Positions 26,001 through 38,041 of a DNA stretch of 64,000 bases are shown piece after piece. The position numbers and the translations under genes are program-made. Position 1 is the first letter of the stretch; each line of letters starts with the position of its first letter. The notes beneath the pieces were generated by a model that worked only from the letters and a program-made list of their open reading frames with translations, was not told the DNA's origin and did no database searches. This DNA is from Cercis canadensis (taxonomy: Eukaryota; Streptophyta; Magnoliopsida; Fabales; Fabaceae): NCBI GenBank assembly GCA_003255065.1, contig QAOA01000890.1, positions 122,297 through 186,296 of the forward strand, in the 5' to 3' direction.

Positions 26001-29000
26001 ACCAGTGTTAGAAGTGTGGCAGGAAAGGCCACTTTGCACGAGATTTCCGAGCTGAAAAGGTAGAAGGTAATGCCGCTTCACTCCACAAGAATGAAAGTGA
26101 GGAAGAATGGGATTTTCAAGCATCGTTAGTTGTAGAAGAGTCTAACTAGATCATGGAGGACAACAGTGAAGAAATTACCACAGTATGCATAGACAAACCA
26201 GTAACGGAGATGACACTTGCTACGGTGAGTGACAAATCAATTAATTATGATGATGACTGGATTGTTGATTCTGGCTGTTCCAACCATATGACTGGCGACG
26301 AGGAAAAACTCTCAAACATGTCAGAGTACAAGGGAGAATGAGCCGTGATGACAGCGAACAACTCCAGGTTGCCAATTGCCCATATTGGCAAGTCGGTTAT
26401 CTTCCCTTGTTTCAGTTCACATCAGGTGCAGGTGGACCAAGTTAATCATGTACCCAGGATGAAGAAGAACCTGTTGTTAGTCTCGCAATTAACATCTTTA
26501 GGCAATTATGTGGTGTTTGGACCTAGAGACATGAAGGTGTACCGGAGCTTGAAGCCTACAAGTCCACCGCTTATGGAAGGAAGACGACTTGAGTCTGTCT
26601 ATGTAATGTCAGCACAAGAGGCGTACGTGGATAAGACAAGAAAGAATGAGACAGCAGATTTGTGGCACGCAAGGCTTGGACATATCGGCTATAATCGATT
26701 AAAGGCAATGATGAAGAAATCTATGTTAAGAGGCCTACTAAATTTAGAGATACGTGATAACATTATCTATGCAGGTTGTCAGTATGGCAAAGCTCATGAG
26801 CTACCATATGAAGAATCAAAATACAGAGCAGAGATACCATTGGAGCTGGTGCATTCGGATGTTTTTGGACCTGTGAAGCAGCCATCAATTAGCAGAAGCC
26901 GGTACATGATCACATTTATTGATGATTTCTCGAGGTCTATGTGGATAGACTTTATGAAAGAGAAGTCAGAAGCTCTAATGAAGTTCAAGGAGTTTAAAGA
27001 AAAGATTGAAACCGAAGTTGGATACAAAATATGGTGGTTGCGTACAGACAATGGAGGAGAGTATACTTCCAAGGAGTTTACTCAATATCTATAGAAATAC
27101 GGCATAAGGCGACAGTTAACCTGTCCAAATACTACACAACAAAATGGAGTCGCAAATAGAAAGAATCGACATTTGGCAAAGACGTGTAGGAGCATGTTGC
27201 ATACAAAAAATGTTCCACCATGATTCTGGGCAGAATGTATGAAAACAGCTGTTTATGTCACCAATAGGCTACCCCAAGCCAGACTTGGGTTAATTTCACC
27301 ATAAGAGAAATTATGAGGCACAAAGCCATCAGTAAGGTACTTCCGAGTATTTGGGTGTGTTTGCTATGTGTTTGTGCCGAGTCAGGAACATAGCAAATTT
27401 GACAAGAAAGCGATCCGTTGCATATTTGTTGGCTACGATAGTCAGCAAAAAGGGTGGAGATGCTGTGATCCAACAACTGGACGTTGCTATGGGTCTAGAA
27501 ATGTGGTGTTTGATGAAGCATCATCATGGTGGTCCCCGCAAGCTGTACTGTTGCCAGACTCTAAAGAAATTGAAGAGCAAATGCAAAAGCAAATGGAGGT
27601 GCAATCAAAAGACAAGGAAGTACCGCCAACACAAGGAGAAGTTGTTGATGTTGAACCATCATCAGGTCAAGACAAAGCAAGATCTTCAGATAAAGAGAAA
27701 AGTCCTTGGCAGACAGGAGTACACACTAAGTCTCCAGAGGAGGAGAGACCAAGTCAGATAGAAGAAGTAGAGGAGGAAATTCCTCAACCACAGCCGAGAA
27801 GATCTAAGAGGATTCGGAAGCCAAATCGGAAATATGCCAATACAGTGCTAGTAGAAGACAATGGTATAAAGGAGCCACGTACTTACGAAGAAGCAACTTA
27901 GTCCAAGGAATGGAGAGACGCAATGGGAGAAGAGATGAAGGTGCTAAAACAAAATGAAACTTGGGAACTAGTGCCACAACCTACCATAATAAAACCCATC
28001 TCATGTAAATGGGTGTACAAGATGAAGACTCGTCCTGATGGATCAGTAGAGAGGTACAAGGCTCGTTTAGTGGCACGAGGTTTTTCACAAAAATAGGGAC
28101 TGGACTACGATGAGACATTTAGTCCGGTGACTAAAATCACTACAGTTTGTGTTCTGCTAGCACTTGCAGCTAGTAAATCATGGAGGCTCTGGCAGATGGA
28201 TGTCAAAAATGCATTTCTGCATGGTGAATTAGATTGAGAAATATACATGGAACAGCCGAAAGGTTTTGAGAGCAAGATCACTCAGGATATGTGTGCAAGT
28301 TGAAGAAAGTATTATACAGGTTGAAACAGGCACCAAGAACATGGTACGGGAAAATAGCAGAATTTCTAATACAAAGTGGATATTCTGTGGCACCAGCAAA
28401 TTCAAGCTTGTTCACGAAGGTACAAGATGGCAAGGTAGCTACAGTACTAGTGTACGTGGATGATCTTATTATTACCGGAGATGATGAAGAGATTTGTTGA
28501 ACAAAAGGTAATCTATCTGTGCGTTTTCAAATGAAGGAGCTTGGAGAGTTAAAATATTTTCTGGGACTTGAGATTTAAAGAGCCAAGGATGGGTTATTTC
28601 TGTCTCAACAAAAATACGCTCAAGATCTATTGCAAACCAATCTCAACGCCCATGGAAATTAATGTTAAATTGTGTTCAGCAGAAGAAAAAGAATTGGAGG
28701 ATGCCACGATGTATAGGCAGCTAGTAGGTAGTTTAATCTACCTCACTTTGACTCGACCTGACATATCACATAAAGTTGGCATGGTAAGTCAATTCATGCA
28801 GAAGCCGAGAAAACCACATTTGGATGCAATTCGTCGAATTTTGAGGTATATTAAGAGGATAGTTTACAAGAAAGATGTAACATGTGAAGTCGTGGGATAT
28901 TGCGATGCTGACTATGCTGGTGACCATGACACTCGTCGTTCAACAACTGAATATATATTTACTTTGGGATTAGGAGCAGTGTCCTGGTGCAGTAAGAGAC

Positions 29001-32000
29001 AACCCACTGTGTCACTGTCAAGTACAGAAGCAGAATATAGAGCAGCAACTATGGCAGCTCAAGAATGTACGTGGCTGATGCAACTATTGCAAGATCTACA
29101 TCAACCGACCAACTATGCAGTAAAGTTATATTGTGACAATCAATCAGTAGTTCAATTAGCTGAAAATCCTGTTTTTCATGCCAGGACCAAACATGTGGAA
29201 GTACACTATCATTTTATCAGAGAAAAGGTATTGCAAGAAGACATCCAAATAAAATATATTAGAACTGAAGACCAAGTTGCAGATATATTTACCAAAAGGC
29301 TTGGTGGTTCGAAATTTGAAGAATTTAGAAGACAACTTGGTATGGCTACAAGGTCCGAAATAAAAAAATGTTGAGGGGGAGTATTGAGAAGTCACCGTTT
29401 TTTATTGTGAATAAGAGATAGCCACACAAGATAGCTATGCAGCCCACAAAGTTGACTATAAAAGGATAAGCTTTGAAGTTTTACAAGCTCTAGAAGATAA
29501 GGTAAAAGATAAGCACAAACCGAAATTCAAGTTGACAAGGAAGCTAAAAGATAAGCACAAGCCGAAATCCAAGTTGACAAGAAAGCCGAATTTTTTAACT
29601 ACATCAATATTCTAGTTTCTTCTAAAGTGGGTTTGTAATATTATGGCGCATGGTCTGCAAGTCTTTTATAGCCTAATTTAACTAATATAATATTACAAAC
29701 CCACTTGAGAAGAAACTAGAATATTGGTGCAGTCAAAAAATTCGGCTTCCTTATCAACTTGGATTTCGGCTTGTGCTTATCTTTTAGCTTCCTTGTCAAC
29801 TTGAATTTCGGCTTGTGCTTATCTTTTACCTTATCTTCTAGAGCTTGTAAAACTTCAAAGCTTATCCTTTTATAGTCAACTTTGTGGGCTGCATAGCTAT
29901 CTTGTGTGGCTATCTCTTACTGACAATAAAAAAAAGGTGACTTCTCAGTTAATTGGCCTAGTCCCTTTGTCCTTCACTATGAGTTAGAATGCTCCGTCTC
30001 TGCAATTGCCAAGATGACTTGGATCCTCAACACCAGAAAACTCGTGTGATATTATTTGTCATTGTTGTGATAAGCCTTTAGCCTACTTGTTCCTGTGTGG
30101 GTCAGTGCTTCAAGATTGTTGTGCCTAGAAGTGGCATTGTATCTCAGCGAAGGACCCATAATGGCACTTCTTGGTTAAGGATAATGGCTCATAAGCATAA
30201 AGTTTTCTCAGCTTTGAGCTTGAGTCTGAGAAATATCAGCTTTATGCTTTAGCACTTCTTTAGCTACTGTTACGTCTATCTTAATTTAGAAAAGTACTAC
30301 TAAAAAACTTACCTTATTTGTATGAAACAGATTATGTGGAAGAAAATTCCAAAGAAATGACATGGATAAGAGAGAACTCAATGGAGAGAACAAAAAGGAG
30401 TTTATTACCAAGGTGTCGGGATAAATGGCTTCTAGCCCTTTACCTCTATTTGTACAAAAGTAGAAACTAAGACTTATCCAAGTTTGCTAATAAAGCCTAG
30501 ATCTTAGCTGCTTGCTTCTACCAAGTACACAAAATTATAATGGTCAACTAAAGAATTGTGACCATAAAAGTAGTAACAAATAAAAGTTATGTACTTAGCT
30601 GAATGCTGTCTTGTTGGGTAATAAGTATTAAAGTACATAACTTTATTTGATACAGCTTTTTGGGACACTATTCATTAGTTGGCTACCGTCATTGTAGTAG
30701 AAGCGTAATCCTAAGGAGGCATTTGGTATATGAGTTGATTTTTTATTCCTGTATTCTCTATTTCTATGCTTGGTTGAAAGGTAGCATTCCTAAGAATTTG
30801 GGGTACTTTCCCCCAAAAAAAACCCTGATAAATTTAAACAGAAAAAATCCAGAATGCTTTTAAATTGAAGAATATTCTATTGTAACATATTCATATTACA
30901 ATTTCCAGCAATTATACTATATTTCTTTTTTCTTGTTTCTTCTCAGTAAGAAAATTTAAAAAAATAAATAAAATTGAAAAGATGATTTTGTTCCAAACAT
31001 CACTCTTTGGCTTCCCATCCTCAAATCATCCCCAAAAGGCTCCACTGGTTCTGTATCAGAACAACAAAAATGGCTTCAAAACCACAGATGCGGACGATGG
31101 CAATGGCAACGGCTCACCTCACTGGCCATAGAACAACTAATGGCAACGATAACTCACCTCACCGGCAATAGAACAACCAATGGTGATGGCAATGACTCAC
31201 CTCACTAGAGGAGTAGACAATGCCAGAAACAGCGAGGGCAGTGCAGCACTGGTACTCCTTCTTGAGCATCACAGTTGAGGCAGGTTGATGAGTGCTAAGG
31301 TTGGGCAAACTTGTCCTTTCACATGAGAGAAACATTCCCATGTCCATGGGAATCCAACATTCCCACCTCCTCCATAGGAATCAATTTATAGGAATCTTGG
31401 CAAAAAATAATTTCCCAGAATGCCATTTACCCAAGAATAGTTTTTTCAAAACCTGTACCAAATGTGTGGGAATTAAGTTAACATTCTTAGGAATGTGAAA
31501 CCATTCCCCATAAGATCTAGGCTTTATTAGAAAGCATGGATGTGATTGAAAGTACAAGTGATAAGGTCTTGTACTTTAGGGGGCGTTTGGTACACGGAAT
31601 TTGGAATATGAACTTGGGAATGCATCGTTTGCAACAAGTTTTGAAAAAAAAATTCCCAAGTACATGGCATTCCAAGGAATAGTGTTTGGCCAACATCCCA
31701 CAAAATCATTTCTATGGAAGGGGTGGTACTGTTGGATTCACATGGGCATTGGAATGTTCTCATGTGAAAAGATAAGTTTACCCACTTGTGTCCCTCATCT
31801 TCCTCAAACACCCAACTCCCTCGCAATACTCTATCTTTGCCTCTCCACTATCACACACAAGAAGGAGCACAGCCACCTCTGCCGCTGTCCTCGCCGTTCA
31901 TCTGCATCTCTAGTCACCACCACTAACAATCGTGCAAGGAAGAACCTAATATTTTTCTGTCTCTATTATCATCCCCTATTATTTTCTCAACGAACAAACA

Positions 32001-33848
32001 GAAATTGAGCACTGAGTATAAACCCGATTGCCTTTCTCTATTAACAAGAATGTTTTAACAATAGAGTAACTCCATTTGCCAAAGAGAATTTCTTTGGTTT
32101 TAATAATTGTGGTATATGGTTGCAAGTCCCAAACCCGCTGTGAATGCCCTGAAAGCATAATTCCCTGCCTTACTCACTATTCCCATTCTCTCTCTTCCTC
32201 TTTCCCTCTAATTCTCGGTCATCTTCATCTTCGTCTATACTCAACCGAGATTGTTCAGTTGACATTAGGCAACTTTTACTCAAACATCTTTTCAAATTTT
32301 TTTTACTTTTTTTATTTAGAAGAAACAAGAAAAAATATACAGTATTATTTTTTTAATGCTAAAAAATGCTTTACAAATATCCAAGATTCCTAAATATATT
32401 GCCTTTGAACCAAGCATAGAAATAAAAGATTCCTGAGAATATTGTCTAACATTCCCAAGAATAAGGCCAACCAAAGATTATTTTGCACATTCCCAAGAAT
32501 GGCATTCCTAGGAATGAAAAATCAACTCTTGTACCAAACACCCCTAGGTGTATCATTGTCACCAAGGTAATTATGATATTAATCTGGGATACACTACTAT
32601 AAAATGAACAAAATCTTGTCATTTCTACTTTTCGTTACATCACACTTATTACAAGAGTACAAACTAGATTTGTCCAAGCTTTCTAATAAATCCCACATCT
32701 TAGGATCTTACTTCCACTAAAGTAGATGCAATGATAGTGACCAACCTATGACCAGTTACCCAAATACTAAGACAAGGCTGAAAAAGAAAACATACAAACT
32801 ACACATTACATTATTATGTGGATATCAAAACTAACAATCCTTCCTACTAAAATGAAACTAAAAAACGAAAAAAAAAAAAATTCAATAACACTTCCTTCTT
32901 TTATCTTTTCTCTCTTTGCTAAACCCATTTATTTCTGCTATAAAATAAATTTTGCTCAACTTGAGCGACTTTGCAAAACATTTGATGAGACTCCAATTAT
33001 GCAAATTACTAGAAAGTATGACCATAAGAGTTATTATAATTATATCCAATGCCTCTAGTAAGGAAAGATTTTTATTAATAGAACAACAAAAAAATAAATA
33101 AATTCTTCAGATTTGGTTACTATAATTATAAATGTTGACTGGTGTAAAATTTATGAAGTTTACCTGAGTGCCTTAGCTACAAACATGCACACACACACAC
33201 GGTTACTCATTGATTCACACACAAGCATACACAGGAAAAACAGGGAAATATATTTTCACAATCAAATTGTATGTTATAAATTAATACCACTTGAACAATG
33301 CAGAGTTACTTAAACCAGTAGAAAGCCTTAATGAACAATGTAGAGTTACTTAAACCAGCAGAAAGCCTTAACAAACAATGTAGAGTTACTTAAACCAGCA
33401 GAAAGCTCACCTCTGTGCTGAACCCATTTGCTGTAATAATTAGAGGATGGTTGTGATCCTTTACAAATCTTGTAACAACCCACTTTCCAGATTTTTCCAT
33501 CTTCACCAAAATTGTTGCCTTGCAACCTTCTCGTCCACTTGGTCTTGGCTTTTTATCTGGTCCAAACGTGCCCTTATTATTTGGAGAGAAGCCTTGTTTG
33601 TTACATCCAAGTCGACGGGCAAGGGTCCTCCCATCAATCCCTGAACGGCGACGTTGCATGATCCGTACAACAAATCCTACCCGCCTGGCATATTCAACAT
33701 AAAATTTCCTGGCAGCTTCTTCAGAATCAAATTCCATGCCCACAAATGGTTCTTGAACCTCAACTCCATCTAATATACTGCTACTCACTTCCACAGTGTT
33801 ATGTTCAGCCTCATTTCCCTTGTCCAAATCCACTACCACAAAATCCAT
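23057..33848 (-). CDS. Short FAR1-domain transcription factor (FRF type), two coding exons with a 10.1-kb intron
   Basis: Exon A (33411-33848) encodes an acidic N-terminus, then the FAR1 zinc-binding DNA domain from about residue 40 ([55 protein letters not shown]). It ends at GAG|GTGAGC in phase 0. Exon B (23057-23278) begins after CAG in phase 0 and encodes the coiled-coil tail [20 protein letters not shown] that short, transposase-less FAR1-related factors carry at the C-terminus. The joined product is 219 aa from Met at 33848; in-frame ATGs at 33869 and 33945 are alternatives. Such factors lack the MULE transposase core of FHY3/FAR1 and are thought to modulate FHY3/FAR1 targets in light signalling. 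The intron carries a copia fossil, two palindromes and a nest of smaller elements, so correct splicing over 10 kb should be confirmed. Confidence 0.85.
23279..24123. other. FAR1-factor intron, 3' part: no gene
   Basis: AT-rich intronic sequence between exon B and the copia element. I see no further exon or clear repeat. Confidence 0.5.
24124..29384 (+). mobile_element. Decayed Ty1/copia element in the FAR1-factor intron (fossil)
   Basis: Copia order is recognisable on the plus strand, antisense to the host gene: a probable LTR ending just before a methionine-tRNA primer site (TGGTATCAAAGCC, 24526-24538), gag (about 25290-26060, with a zinc-knuckle remnant), protease (about 26255-26330, [13 protein letters not shown]), GAG-pre-integrase and integrase (about 26640-27500), reverse transcriptase (about 27900-28560, [11 protein letters not shown]), RNase H (about 28900-29360, [12 protein letters not shown]) and a polypurine tract (about 29371-29382). 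It is broken in roughly ten places and is not functional. A foldback element sits in its leader and a palindrome follows the polypurine tract. The left LTR limit is uncertain, and the left LTR does not obviously match the sequence right of the polypurine tract. Moderately old. Confidence 0.85.
24623..25237. repeat. 615-bp inverted repeat with an internal 103-bp tandem duplication
   Basis: The ends (TCATTCACCTCAATAATGTA and the complement of TTTTGGTCAATGA) and most of the two arms pair with each other. At the centre of the left arm a GA-rich 103-bp unit is present twice (from about 24810 and 24913). It looks like a foldback element inserted in the copia leader. Several apparent open frames here are by-products of the repeat. 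Confidence 0.75.
29385..29947. repeat. 563-bp near-perfect palindrome after the copia polypurine tract
   Basis: Arm 1 (29385-29643) and the reverse complement of arm 2 (29688-29947) differ at about a dozen of 260 positions; the loop is about 44 bp. Arm 1 begins TGAGAAGTCACC straight after the polypurine tract and includes a TATA-like CTATAAAAGG, so it may be the copia 3' LTR followed by an inverted second copy. Alternatively it is a separate foldback element. Confidence 0.85.
30300..32790. mobile_element. Nest of inverted-repeat DNA elements and old LTR pieces
   Basis: An element of about 1.83 kb (30715-32544) has related ends, GGAGGCATTTGGTATATGAG and the complement of TTGTACCAAACACCCC, with TAA/TAG next to them, which suggests a PIF/Harbinger-like element. 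Inside, 31290-31460 and 31579-31800 are inverted relatives starting GGGGGCGTTTGGTACAC. LTR pieces related to 24124-24525 occur at about 30330-30600 and 32550-32780 (antisense) and at 31508-31575 (sense). No intact transposase is present; the order of insertions is only partly readable. Confidence 0.55.
32800..33410. other. FAR1-factor intron near exon A: small direct repeats
   Basis: Just before exon A a 43-bp unit containing GTAGAGTTACTTAAACCAGC is repeated about three times (33290-33403). No coding sequence is seen in the rest. Confidence 0.6.
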
Positions 33849-34388
33849 AAAAATATCCCCATGTTGCATGTTAAGATAAACAAATTCAATTAATCTAGCT
33901 TTTTGTACAAAATGAAATTCGTAGCTTTTATTCAGAAGATGCATCATGAATCCACCAAGTAAGCCAAAATCTATTTTCAGAGGCAAGTAGAGACATAAGC
34001 AGAAACCTAGAAGGGAAAAACACAACATAGAAACTTAAAGGGAAAAAAAACACAAAATAGCAGAAACCTATATGCACATTCAACCTGAGTCCAGATTTTT
34101 TGATGAAAACACGGATACACACGTCTCGTGCTAGACTAACTACAAAAGGCTTACAACATTTAGTCATAATGCATAGTCATCATACAAGCTATTCAATGTA
34201 TTATCTATCCCAGCCCCTTCATCCCTCCCTCTCCTTAATTCCCTCTAGGGTCAAAAAGGCCAACAGACAAACCTTTTAAGTTAATTAAAAGCTTACAGAA
34301 CTTGCCAAGGCAGCAACACAAGTTGCTTTCATTAGTTTTATGCTCTCTAGACGGGAAAGAATAGTCTAGTGTTCTCTAAAACCACGCT

Positions 34389-34990
34389 TTTTTTTTTTTT
34401 TCATTTTTTGGATAAAGAAGAAAATTGTATTAGAAGGGGAAGTACAAGGAAGAAGGATAAGAAATCCTCCCAACACAAAAATAAACAAGAAAAGAGAAGG
34501 ACAAGGAAAAAAGATACATAAGCCCAAAAGAGCTTCCCAATCCCTTTGCAAGGATGTCAAAGAAAATCCCCTAACAAAACCATGTGTTTTAACCCCTAAA
34601 GAAGCCATAAACACAATCGTATCCTAAAAGAGATGAATAGGCTCAAATGACTTTTTAAAGACTAGCATTATACCCCCAATCATTAACACCTCAATATAGC
34701 AAAACGTGAAGAATTCCATAAAGCTTTTTTTTCCGTACTCTTCCCAAAACCCTAGTAACTCCAAGGTAATGAGGCAGCTCCAATTGTCTCCAAAAATAGC
34801 AAAAAGCTTATTTCACAATTCCAGGCTGTATTACAATGTAAGAATAGGTGCCTGCTAGATTCTGAACTCTGTAGACACAAAATACAAATGTCAGCATACA
34901 ATGTCTTATGAGGCCTATGCACCTTTAATAGACCATTTGTGTTAATCATATCAAGGATAGTTTCAATAATGGTTTATAAGCACCCATCTG
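34389..34990 (-). mobile_element. 5'-truncated LINE tail with zinc-binding RT-associated domain
   Basis: On the minus strand 34752-34949 reads NGLLKVHRPHKTLYADICIL followed by CLQSSESSRHLFLHCNTAW, the zf-RVT domain found after the reverse transcriptase of plant L1-type LINEs. About 360 bp of 3' region follow and end in a run of T on the plus strand (34389-34401), i.e. a poly(A) tail of the minus-strand element. The 5' part, including the reverse transcriptase, is missing. It lies in the probable 5' UTR intron of the FAR1-type gene, in the same orientation. Confidence 0.7.
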
Positions 34991-34999
34991 AAAGACATT

Positions 35000-37790
35000 T
35001 TGCTTTTCATTTCTAATTTTTCATAATTTTCAACAAAAAAAATTGAAAATAGTTCGCACAAATACCACAGAGCTTTCTATGTATAAGCTTTTCTTCTCTT
35101 GATGCTCTTCCTCCATAAACCCTCCTCAAGACACAAGAGAGTTAGCTATATCATGACTAGTCACTAGAAAGATTATCCCCATCAGAGAAGCTAAAACCAG
35201 TAAAACAGTGGAAAAAAAAATCAGTAAAGTCTTTACTGTAGATTCCTTAAGGAAGGCCAGCCACATACAGAAATTAAACCATAAAGAAAGTTATCTTTAT
35301 AACTCCACAAAAATGCAGCCAGCTAAGCTTGATCATTGGCTGAGCATCCCATGGGACCAGGTGAAGAGCATTTATTAATGGTTAGTCATGGTCATATTTC
35401 TTCGACATCCTGTACAAGACAGCCTACAAATCTAGAGATTTAAAAGAGCCATGTATTTATAGCTAGAAAGTTACCAACTGGAAAGTGGGGGGCATGCATT
35501 TTCTCCCTTCTGACCATACAAGCTATGGTTAACGCACTTATATCTCCAATCATTTGAAACACAGACACCTGTAATAAATTCTAGATCCACGTGTCATGCA
35601 AAAAGGCATCCTACTGCCCAGGCGACCCAGACTCATAACTACATGCCAGTAAGTTATTGATTTTCTAGTGTTCCCCATTTATACCAGGCCAAATAACATA
35701 TATATATATATATATACATAATATATATGTATATATCATAAAAAAGTAAGATGTATTATTAGGATTTTAATTTGAAATATTAGGTTTATAAATAGAACAA
35801 CTAAGGTTAATTATAATAATTTAAAATCTTTGACAATGTATATGTATCTTGAATGCAATTCTACCAAACCAAATTACCAAGTTTTGGTCATATGGGTGGT
35901 GTTGGATTGCCAATTCAAAATGGTGGTTTGGTATCTAACATGTTTCTCAAAAGAGTGCCATCGAGGGATGGCTTAAGCAGTTTATAACACAGAGAGAGAG
36001 AGATGTAAAAGCACTAAGGATGAAAGCGCTTTGTTATAAAAATGGTAAGGGCAGAAATGATTGGATGGCTCTATGTCCATGCACTATCAAGGTGTAGAGA
36101 CTTTGGATTTTGGAACACCCTTTAAGAAATACATTTTGTACGGCATGATTATCCCTGCAAACATTAGAACTAAGATTATTAATTATTAAATCTAAATCAG
36201 CAGGCCCCTAATGCCATGTAATATATAAGGAATCTATGGAAACTTGTTTTCGCCAAAGACTTCGTAGTCTAAATCTTCCCCAGTGGTAAGCGGAACTATA
36301 CTTCAAGTGATGCAATATCTAGAAGAGGCTCCTACTTTTCTATAGAACTTTCTAATTTCTGGATTGGGCCTTATACATCCAGAGGTGAAATTATAATCTC
36401 AGAAAAGATAATGCACTGATTGGCATTTAAGAATTATGTCAGAAATATTTAATATTAAAAGATCAGGTTTCCAATATATATAGCAAGTTAATCATCAAGT
36501 AACTCCTGCTTAAACTGTCCTAGTCCTAGCTGGAAATGTTTAGTCAAAGAGACCTCATTTAATACTAGGTAAATAATAAGCTTACAATTACAAATAAATC
36601 TCCTAAAACTTATTGATTTAGTAGAGAACTGAATTGAGAATTGAAAATTGAGATCCGACATTAGTTCTGTTAACACTTGCGCTTGAAAGCTTTGAAGTCA
36701 TGTTTCCTTCTTTCTGTCCTTTAATCTAATCTACTCTTGCTAATTTCTGCTAAAACTGCTGTCCGTTCATATTTTGTTGACAACATAACAATGGTGTTCT
36801 AAACTTTCGATTCTTGCCATCTTAGATCTTACAACTCTGGATAATATCCAACCTCAAACCTATTTGAAATCCTAAATCTCCACTTGCTTTGGCACCCCAA
36901 AGTTAAGCACTCAAATTCCTTGGATTGGCTTTGCCGAAAATTATCAACATTTGACCATCTAAACCCCTATCTTATCACTCATTAATCAATCCCTAAATGC
37001 CATAATAGCTATTCTTCAAATTTGGAAACCGGTAAGATACCCAAGAAAAATATTTCAAAACCAGAAACCAACCCGACCTTAATTAGAAAATCAGATCTTT
37101 TTCCCCAATCACTTCCCACCTGATAATTCAGATATGCATACAAATATAACAATCACATATTACAGCATTACGCCAGAAGATAAAAATGCAAGAATTGCTC
37201 ATGCCCCAGAGAGCATAACAGATACCTCAAACATAAAATTTAACTTTATTGGACTTCTCTTACCCTGGAACCAGAACAGATTATAAAAACATAATAAAAC
37301 TGAGTACAGGATAAAAATGCTGCAATAAGCCAAGTAGTAGAACATCCTAAACACCCGGAAAGCATAAAAGAATAAAAGCTATCAAAGAGAAAACCAACAG
37401 GGAATCCAATGAGGAAATCCATCAGAAAAAAAAAAAAAAAAAAAAAAAAAATCTTTAACACAGAGAGTGTAGGATTCTTCCCTAATACCAAAATGTGAGC
37501 CCTAAAACAGAAAATAGAGCATACCAAAACATGAACCCTAACTAGAACAGATCCATGCCAAAAATACTTTGACGAAAATTACTAGCAATGGGAACAATTA
37601 GCAACGACAACCAGCAAAAGAAAGCAAACATGATATTTGATCCATACAAAGACCCATTGAACTAAAAATCAAATCTAAGAAGAACAATTGGCAACGAGAC
37701 CTAAAGTGTGACTAAAGAAGAGCAACTCCTTTGCGAGCAAATAGAAAACGCCCTAAACGAAGGTTTAAAAGAAGACGAAGAAGAGGACTT
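35000..37790. other. Probable 5' UTR intron of the FAR1-type factor: no coding exon
   Basis: AT-rich sequence with a TA microsatellite at 35699-35716, GA repeats near 35991 and a 25-bp A tract near 37427. I see no exon with coding support. Confidence 0.5.
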
Positions 37791-37792
37791 AC

Positions 37793-37910
37793 TGGTTGGA
37801 AAACGGTGATAGTGGCAACTTGTGGTGAGTGACGACGTTCCGAAACGGCATGCTCGCTGGGGTGACGAGTTCGGGCACCGAATGTAAAAAGAAACTAGGA
37901 CAGCTCTTTC
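37793..37910 (-). other. Probable non-coding exon 1 and promoter edge of the FAR1-type gene
   Basis: The GC content rises sharply here, and on the minus strand a good donor (CCA|GTAAGT) ends at 37793. An acceptor candidate (CTGAAAATAG) lies at 33971, just before the coding exon. This fits a 5' UTR intron of about 3.8 kb. No transcript evidence is available to me. Confidence 0.45.
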
Positions 37911-38041
37911 GGTTTTCGTCGTCAGATAGTATGATCTTCTTTTTTCTTTTACATTTCTTCGTCAGTTTGTTATGACTCCCGAGTGCTCTTTACAAAATTT
38001 AACATCTCTGTTTTTACAAAAAGAAGATTTTAAATGTTTTT

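Noticed and set aside
31527-32008. Frames of 99 and 135 codons around the inverted GTTTGGTAC elements
   Set aside because: They overlap repeat arms on both strands and show no protein family.
33928-34167. Frame upstream of the FAR1-domain exon
   Set aside because: Probably 5' UTR or intron; no homology to FAR1-type N-termini, which usually start close to the acidic stretch.
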